Part shown: positions 59,325 through 64,000 of the stretch, one piece after another
How positions within the stretch are numbered: position 1 is the first letter of the stretch
Layout of the letters: every line of letters begins with the position of its first letter
Source: Rhizobium herbae
Lineage (GTDB): Bacteria > Pseudomonadota > Alphaproteobacteria > Rhizobiales > Rhizobiaceae
Reading direction: 5' to 3'
Length of the DNA stretch: 64,000 bases
NCBI RefSeq assembly: GCF_017873135.1
Contig: NZ_JAGGJV010000009.1
Coordinates: forward strand, 1 to 64,000
Notes under the pieces: generated by a model
Told to the model about the DNA's origin: nothing
What the model saw: the letters and a program-made list of their open reading frames with translations, nothing else
Databases searched by the model: none
Program-made: the position numbers and the translations under genes

Positions 59325-60389
59325 CTAAGTCTCCACGCGGCGATCGGCCGACCAGACCGGCCGCATGAAGCCGCGCTCGATCAATTGCTCCGGCGATGAA
59401 TATTTCAGGGTGCCATCATAAACGAAATCGAGATCGCCGCTGGCCTCGACCGTATCGAGGATGCGCTGGTACTCGCGCGCACCGCCGAAATACTGCTTGT
59501 CGGCTACCGCAGCCCGTGTCTTCTCGTGATAATCGGCGAAGAACTTGAAATGCAGCAGCACGCCGCAGATAGGCGAGAAATTGCGATCGAAGGGCAGCGG
59601 CTGATGGATGCTGATGCCAAAGCTGCATTCGTCGTCCCAGTATATCAGCGGGTACTTCATCATTTCGGCTTCCGCGGCAAATTTGCGGCGGCGCGGACCG
59701 CCGGCAAGGCTGAGAAAGCGCTTGGTCTTCTCGATGACGTAGCCGGTGCCGTCGATGCAGTCGGCAATCTCCCAGGGCATGGCCTCCGTCGCACCGTCGA
59801 AGGCAAAGGCACTGACGCTGCCGCCGGGATACATGTCGATCATCGGGGCTGCGAAACGCCTCACGCCCAGACTTTCCAGCCTGGCAATCAGATCAGGCAA
59901 CGGCTTTTCGAAGCAGCGGTCGTAGACGAGATATTCGTCCGCGTCGATATTGAGATACCAGCGGTTCTTGCCGTAACGAGCAAACAGCGCCTCGCGCCAG
60001 AGCTTTCCGCGCCGGGCTTCGCCGTAGCGCACGGAGGACGTCCAGACGTCGACGTCGGGCTGGGCGCACAGCAATTCACGGGTTCCATCATCGGACCGGT
60101 CGTCGACGCAGATGAATCGGGTAACGCCGAGCGCGCGATAATGGGCAAGCAGTGAGCGTATGAATTTGAGATCGTTATGTGCCAGGAAAAGCAACGGCAC
60201 GTCGCGATCCTGAAGCGGTCGGAAGGTGCCCGGTGACAAAGGCGACAATGGCGCTGTTTCGGTCCTGTTCCTAAGCCGGGCTGCGACACGACGGCTATCG
60301 AGCCATGTCCGGAATCTGTGAAACAGCGTACGACCGTAATCGAAATCGTCCGGATTTTCCAACGGGTATGAGGATTGCCGTTTTTTCAC
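59325..60389 (-). CDS. Glycosyltransferase, GT2/GT92-like
   Basis: 354 residues. LFLAHNDLKFIRSLLAHYRALGVTRFICVDDRSDDGTRELL gives the GT-A core and WYLNIDADEYLVYD the DAD metal motif; IYPGG- and HFKFFADYH-like parts recall GT92/DUF transferases. Start GTG 60389 is weakly supported; the true start may be downstream, where conserved sequence begins near residue 60. Seven bases upstream of the acyltransferase. Probably an added LPS or surface-glycan gene. Confidence 0.75.
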   Translation of the reverse strand: MKKRQSSYPLENPDDFDYGRTLFHRFRTWLDSRRVAARLRNRTETAPLSPLSPGTFRPLQDRDVPLLFLAHNDLKFIRSLLAHYRALGVTRFICVDDRSDDGTRELLCAQPDVDVWTSSVRYGEARRGKLWREALFARYGKNRWYLNIDADEYLVYDRCFEKPLPDLIARLESLGVRRFAAPMIDMYPGGSVSAFAFDGATEAMPWEIADCIDGTGYVIEKTKRFLSLAGGPRRRKFAAEAEMMKYPLIYWDDECSFGISIHQPLPFDRNFSPICGVLLHFKFFADYHEKTRAAVADKQYFGGAREYQRILDTVEASGDLDFVYDGTLKYSSPEQLIERGFMRPVWSADRRVET

Positions 60390-60644
60390 TGCCAGTTCGA
60401 TCCCGATCGGCCATTGTCACAAGGCTCGTCGGTAACACGTATTCGGATGGAAAAACGAGGGCGTCTTCGTGTGTCATGCACAAAAACCTCACGAAACCGG
60501 GGCAATGGAGCAACACATCTGTGTGTATCAACAGCGCCGCCCTTGAAACAGGGCTGCGAGAATCCCTAAACTAGATAGGATTTTCTCACCATTTGACGAA
60601 GCCGGACGCTGCTATACCGTCCCGGCCATCGAAGGACCCGGACC

Positions 60645-61619
60645 ATGACTGCCCGACACACCAAAGTTCTCATCATCGGCTCCGGCCCGGCAGGCTACAC
60701 CGCCGCGATCTATTCGGCGCGCGCCATGCTCAATCCGGTTTTGATCGCCGGCATGGAACAGGGTGGCCAGTTGATGATCACCACCGATGTCGAGAATTAT
60801 CCGGGCTATGCCGATCCGGTCCAAGGTCCCTGGATGATGGAGCAGATGCTGAAGCAGGCAACTCATGTCGGCGCCGAGATCGTCAACGACCTCGTGACCG
60901 ATGTCGATGTCTCGGTGCGGCCGTTCAGGCTCAAGACCGACAGCGGTACCGACTGGACGGCCGATGTGCTGATCATCGCCACCGGCGCCAAGGCGAAATG
61001 GCTGGGCATCGACAGCGAGCCGACCTTCATGGGCTTCGGCGTTTCTGCCTGCGCCACCTGCGACGGCTTCTTCTATCGCAACAAGAACGTGATCGTGGTC
61101 GGCGGCGGCAATTCGGCTGTCGAGGAAGCACTCTATCTGTCGAACCTGGCAAAGACCGTGACCGTCGTACATCGCCGCGATCATTTCCGCGCCGAAAAAA
61201 TCCTGCAGGAACGGCTGTTCGCCAAGGCAAACGTCGAGATCCTCTGGGATCACGAGGTGACGGAATATACCGGCGCTGCCGCCAAGCCGCCGATGCCGGC
61301 CTCCGTCAGCGGCGTCAAGCTGCGCAACACCAAGACGGGTGCTTTAAGCGAGATGCCGATCGACGGCGTGTTCGTGGCGATCGGCCATGCGCCTGCGGTC
61401 GAGCTCTTCAAGGACAAGTTGAGGCTGAAGCCGAACGGCTACCTCTGGACAGCTCCCGATTCGACTGCCACTGATGTTGCAGGCGTCTACGCGGCGGGCG
61501 ACGTGACGGACGATATCTACCGTCAGGCGATCACGGCTGCGGGAATGGGCTGCATGGCAGCGCTCGAGGCAGAAAAATACCTGGCGGGCCACATGCCTGT
61601 CGCAATTGCGGCCGAATAG
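60645..61619 (+). CDS. trxB: Thioredoxin reductase
   Basis: 324 residues. FAD motif IIGSGPAGYTAAIYSARA, redox-active CATC in SACATCDGFFYRNK, NADPH motif VVGGGNSAVEEALYLSNLAKTVTVVHRRDHFRAEKIL and GVYAAGDVTDDIYRQAITAAGMGCMAALEAE. It reduces thioredoxin with NADPH in the cytosol. ATG 60645. A hairpin follows, and lsrB begins 116 bases later; the order trxB-lsrB is the same in Sinorhizobium. Confidence 0.97.
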   Translation: MTARHTKVLIIGSGPAGYTAAIYSARAMLNPVLIAGMEQGGQLMITTDVENYPGYADPVQGPWMMEQMLKQATHVGAEIVNDLVTDVDVSVRPFRLKTDSGTDWTADVLIIATGAKAKWLGIDSEPTFMGFGVSACATCDGFFYRNKNVIVVGGGNSAVEEALYLSNLAKTVTVVHRRDHFRAEKILQERLFAKANVEILWDHEVTEYTGAAAKPPMPASVSGVKLRNTKTGALSEMPIDGVFVAIGHAPAVELFKDKLRLKPNGYLWTAPDSTATDVAGVYAAGDVTDDIYRQAITAAGMGCMAALEAEKYLAGHMPVAIAAE

Positions 61620-61634
61620 AAGCCGCGAATGATG

Positions 61635-61655
61635 GGAGCGGTCAAAGGCCGCTCC
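61635..61655 (+). terminator. Hairpin after trxB
   Basis: GGAGCGG / CCGCTCC stem with a seven-base loop, 15 bases after the trxB stop, no T-run. It may only partly separate trxB from lsrB. Confidence 0.45.
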
Positions 61656-61734
61656 TGAGTGGGAACAGACCAATCAGCCTTATGGCGGGGAACAACGAGG
61701 CCGTTTTCCGCCACAAGTACCTATGGGGGACGGC

Positions 61735-62631
61735 ATGCCGCTAGACTGGGACAAACTGCGTATTTTCCATGCGGCGGCGGAAGCGGGATCGTTCACCCAT
61801 GCGGCCGACAAACTGCACCTTTCGCAATCGGCCATCAGCCGGCAGGTCAGCTCGCTCGAGCAGGATGTCGGCATCAAGCTGTTCCACCGCCACGCCCGTG
61901 GCCTGATCCTCACCGAACAGGGCGAAATCCTCTACCGGACCGCCCACGAAGTGCTGATGAAGCTCGAAGGCGTCAAGGTCCAGCTGACGGAGAACACCGA
62001 CAAGCCCACCGGCAAGCTGCGCATCACCACGACCGTCGGCCTCGGCCAGGGCTGGCTCACCGACAAGGTGCAGGAATTCCTGTCGCTCTATCCCGACATG
62101 CAGGTCCAGCTGATCCTCGACAACGAGGAACTGGACGTCAACATGCGCCACGCGGACTGCGCCATCCGGCTGCGCCAGCCGCAGCAGTCCGATCTCATCC
62201 AGCGCAAGCTCTTCACCGTGCACATGCATGTCTATGCCGCTCCCTCCTACATCAACAAGTACGGAGAGCCGCAGTCGATCGAGGATCTCGACAACCACCG
62301 CATCATCACCTTCGGCGAGCCGGCCCCCAACTATCTGCTCGACGTCAACTGGCTGGAGATCGCCGGACGCGATTCGGACAATCCCCGCCCCTCGCATCTG
62401 CAGATCAACAGCCAGACATCGATCAAGCGCGCCTGCCTGCTCGGCATCGGCATCGCCATGATGCCCGACTATATCGTCGGTCGCGATCCCGGCCTCATTC
62501 AACTGCCGATCGGTGCCGATATTCCGTCCTTCGATACTTATTTCTGCTATCCGGACGAGATGAAGAACGCCGCCAAGCTGAAAGTCTTCCGCGATTTCAT
62601 CGTCGCCAAGGCACGCAACTGGAACTTCTGA
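61735..62631 (+). CDS. lsrB: LysR-type regulator LsrB (VtlR-like)
   Basis: 298 residues. LDWDKLRIFHAAAEAGSFTHAADKLHLSQSAISRQVSSLEQDVGIKLFHRHARGLILTEQGE is the winged helix; the effector domain has three Cys residues (in RHADCAIRL, KRACLLG and TYFCYPD) that could serve redox sensing, as proposed for LsrB. Known to control lrp3-lpsCDE, glutathione genes and symbiosis in Sinorhizobium, and AbcR sRNAs through VtlR in Brucella. ATG 61735 with GGGGGACGG. Next come the sRNAs. Confidence 0.92.
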   Translation: MPLDWDKLRIFHAAAEAGSFTHAADKLHLSQSAISRQVSSLEQDVGIKLFHRHARGLILTEQGEILYRTAHEVLMKLEGVKVQLTENTDKPTGKLRITTTVGLGQGWLTDKVQEFLSLYPDMQVQLILDNEELDVNMRHADCAIRLRQPQQSDLIQRKLFTVHMHVYAAPSYINKYGEPQSIEDLDNHRIITFGEPAPNYLLDVNWLEIAGRDSDNPRPSHLQINSQTSIKRACLLGIGIAMMPDYIVGRDPGLIQLPIGADIPSFDTYFCYPDEMKNAAKLKVFRDFIVAKARNWNF

Positions 62632-62803
62632 TGCGGCCTTCGCAGCTGCACAAAAAATGCTCTCTATATTCCGACTAGACAAACTGCTGTTTTAATTTGT
62701 GTTTTTCCAATACGCTCATTCCGTGCAAGTGGCTCACGCGGGAAATCGCCTCAAAAATACGCAGAGCTGCGCTCAGCACATGGCTGTCATGCATATTAAA
62801 TGA

Positions 62804-62832
62804 TTGCGAATAGCCCAAAAAACCATCATACC
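62804..62832 (+). promoter_or_regulatory. Promoter of the first AbcR-like sRNA
   Basis: TTGCGA (62804-62809), 17 bases, CATACC (62827-62832). Start expected near 62839. The second sRNA has the same 17-base layout (TTGAAA 63013-63018, CATATC 63036-63041). Confidence 0.55.
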
Positions 62833-62838
62833 GACTGC

Positions 62839-62960
62839 AGCTGATGCATCTTGGTGGCTTTTTTCCTCCCAGTGCCACCGCAGCAGCTGTTCCCCTCTGG
62901 AGGTTTAAATACCTTCATAACTATAAAGGGCCCAAGTTTTTCTTGTGGCCCTCTTTTTTT
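62839..62960 (+). ncRNA. abcR1: AbcR-like sRNA (alpha-r15), copy 1
   Basis: About 122 bases. Contains the shared block TTCCTCCCAGTGCCACC (anti-Shine-Dalgarno-like loop) and CAGCAGCTGTTCCCCTCT, then a GGAGGT turn. It ends in terminator AGGGCC..GGCCCT (62927-62952) followed by CTTTTTTT. Lies directly after lsrB, the place of AbcR1/AbcR2 in Sinorhizobium and Agrobacterium. AbcR RNAs bind Hfq and silence ABC-transporter mRNAs. Exact ends and which copy is named 1 or 2 are guesses. Confidence 0.85.
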
Positions 62961-63012
62961 GCCCTGATTTCAAGCACATCCTTAAAGTTGCAATTTTTCT
63001 TGGCCCCCAGCA

Positions 63013-63041
63013 TTGAAATCTGCGCAGCACTTTCCCATATC
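63013..63041 (+). promoter_or_regulatory. Promoter of the second AbcR-like sRNA
   Basis: TTGAAA (63013-63018), 17 bases, CATATC (63036-63041); start near 63048. Spacing is identical to the copy upstream, supporting both. Confidence 0.55.
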
Positions 63042-63047
63042 CCTTCA

Positions 63048-63167
63048 AGCTGATGCACATGGTGGTCTTCTTCCTCCCAGTGCCACCGCAGCAGCTGTTC
63101 CCCTCTGGAGGTTTTTAACCTTCACATCTCAAAAAGGGCCCTGACCTCCAGTGGCCCTCTTTTTTTG
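63048..63167 (+). ncRNA. abcR2: AbcR-like sRNA (alpha-r15), copy 2
   Basis: About 120 bases, 209 bases downstream of copy 1 and nearly identical from CTCCCAGTGCCACCGCAGCA through GCTGTTCCCCTCTGGAGG. The stem AGGGCC / GGCCCT and CTTTTTTT end it. The 5' arm and the terminator loop differ from copy 1, so the two may have partly different targets or control, as in relatives. Confidence 0.85.
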
Positions 63168-63230
63168 CCCAGAATTTCGCGGTCCAGCCCAATCACCTCC
63201 TGAACACTCCTCACAAAGACGTGACTTGAA

Positions 63231-63264
63231 TATCGGCATATCCCGATCTACGTATCGGTATATC
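63231..63264. promoter_or_regulatory. Operator with TATCGGNATATC repeated at 22 bases
   Basis: TATCGGCATATC (63231-63242) and TATCGGTATATC (63253-63264), two helical turns apart and each nearly palindromic around a central ATATC/GATAT. It ends 26 bases before the ArsR start. Probably bound by two ArsR dimers. Confidence 0.6.
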
Positions 63265-63290
63265 GGGATTTAACGATACAGAGACGATCG

Positions 63291-63584
63291 ATGGACAGGG
63301 ACGAAATCTTGAAAGCACTGGCGCATCCCAAGCGCATCGAGATGCTTGGCTGGATGAAGGAGCCGGAGGCGCATTTTTCCGACCAGCACCATCCACTCGA
63401 CATGGGCATCTGCGCCAGCCAGTTCGAGCGCTGCGGCCTGTCGCAATCGACCGTTTCCGGTCATCTGTCGATCCTGCAGCGAGCAGACCTCGTTACCACC
63501 AAACGTGTCGGTCAGTGGATTTTCTACAAGCGGAACGAAGAAACAATCGAGACGTTCCTGAAAGACATCGGCAACACGCTCTGA
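63291..63584 (+). CDS. ArsR-family regulator near Old Yellow Enzyme gene
   Basis: 97 residues. ILKALAHPKRIEMLGWMKEPEAHFSDQHHPLDMGICASQFERCGLSQSTVSGHLSILQRADLVTTKRVGQWIFYKRNE is the ArsR winged helix with an inserted, His/Cys-containing loop (HFSDQHHPLDMGICASQFERC) that could sense electrophiles or metals. In Sinorhizobium an ArsR gene occupies this same place. ATG 63291. The Old Yellow Enzyme gene follows in 69 bases on the same strand. Confidence 0.87.
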   Translation: MDRDEILKALAHPKRIEMLGWMKEPEAHFSDQHHPLDMGICASQFERCGLSQSTVSGHLSILQRADLVTTKRVGQWIFYKRNEETIETFLKDIGNTL

Positions 63585-63653
63585 CGGGCAGGCTGACCCC
63601 AGGTTTTATCCTCTCAAGACAATAACACCCGTAACGAACGAAAAGGACTTCCC

Positions 63654-64000
63654 ATGACTTCCCTCTTCGACCCGATCAAGATCGGCGACATCGAACTTGC
63701 CAACCGTATCGTGATGGCGCCTTTGACCCGCAACCGCTCGCCGGGCGCCGTGCCGAACACGCTCAACGTCACCTATTACGAGCAGCGCGCCACCGCCGGC
63801 CTGCTGATCACCGAAGCAACCGCGATCACCCATCAGGGCCAGGGCTATGCCGACGTTCCGGGCCTCTATACCAAGGAAGCGCTTGACGGCTGGAGCAAGG
63901 TGACGGACGCCGTGCACAAGGCCGGCGGCAAGATCGTCGTGCAGATGTGGCATGTCGGCCGGATCTCCCACACCTCGCTGCAGCCGAACGGCGGCAAGCC
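63654..64000 (+). CDS. Old Yellow Enzyme (alkene reductase), partial
   Basis: The first 115 residues are in the window; the 3' end lies beyond the edge. MTSLFDPIKIGDIELANRIVMAPLTRNRSPGAVPNTLNVTYYEQRATAGLLITEATAITHQGQGYADVPGLY is the NemA/OYE N-terminus (FMN TIM barrel, flavin-contact MAPLTR). Reduces alpha,beta-unsaturated carbonyls and N-ethylmaleimide-like electrophiles with NADPH. AAAAGGACTTCCC precedes ATG 63654. The upstream ArsR gene is its likely repressor. Confidence 0.93.
   Translation, partial: MTSLFDPIKIGDIELANRIVMAPLTRNRSPGAVPNTLNVTYYEQRATAGLLITEATAITHQGQGYADVPGLYTKEALDGWSKVTDAVHKAGGKIVVQMWHVGRISHTSLQPNGGK

Noticed and set aside
62675..62878. 67-codon frame on the minus strand
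   Set aside because: Overlaps the sRNA promoter and 5' end; no domain or ribosome site.

Overview
The window looks like a chromosomal segment from a Rhizobiaceae bacterium (Agrobacterium/Rhizobium/Sinorhizobium type). The base composition is GC-rich. Gene order from 46 kb to the right edge matches, from memory, the rhizobial block carB, greA, lpsB, lpsE/D/C, lrp, trxB, lsrB, tandem AbcR sRNAs, arsR. Other alphaproteobacterial marks are a GatB/YqeY protein beside carA, DUF930 and DUF427 proteins, an extra ClpP, a HisKA_2 kinase, and mosaic palindromic intergenic repeats. I saw no rRNA, tRNA, insertion sequence, prophage or CRISPR.

Layout. (a) 0-10.5 kb: an APH(6)-Id-like streptomycin kinase, a methyltransferase, a TetA-like exporter, a Tat-exported malate:quinone oxidoreductase, a 27-residue membrane peptide behind a candidate EcfG stress promoter, a GAF-GGDEF-PilZ protein, a class III cyclase, and a PadR regulator/ferric-siderophore reductase operon resembling nfeR/nfeF. 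(b) 10.5-15.6 kb: small accessory genes, including two ArsR/SRPBCC modules with clear operator palindromes, a DUF930 TonB-like protein and a ClpP paralogue. (c) 15.6-31.8 kb: housekeeping core with rpoD, tdh-kbl, recQ, dnaG, YqeY and carA, mixed with a sugar transferase, a LysE exporter and an acyltransferase. (d) 31.8-46 kb: mostly accessory genes, including VOC, GNAT, MATE and MFS exporters, a lipoprotein hydrolase, LysR/aldo-keto reductase, two tandem paralogous secreted mini-proteins, a zinc peptidase, an alcohol dehydrogenase, a histidine kinase and GST/HxlR. (e) 46-64 kb: carB, an MFS pump behind a SoxR-like box, a DUF900 hydrolase, greA behind an unexplained leader terminator, the LPS-core cluster, lrp, trxB, lsrB, two sRNAs, and an ArsR regulator with an Old Yellow Enzyme gene cut by the window end.

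The strongest coherent system is (e). LsrB is known in Sinorhizobium to activate lrp3-lpsCDE, and the LsrB/VtlR regulator is linked to AbcR sRNAs in relatives. Here the same set is present with three extra surface-polysaccharide genes (an FkbM methyltransferase, a hexapeptide acyltransferase and a glycosyltransferase). Elsewhere the most useful signals are regulatory sites read directly from the DNA: PadR, SoxR, ArsR, LexA and EcfG-type sites, plus the greA leader hairpin. None has been tested, and all homology statements come from recognition by eye.
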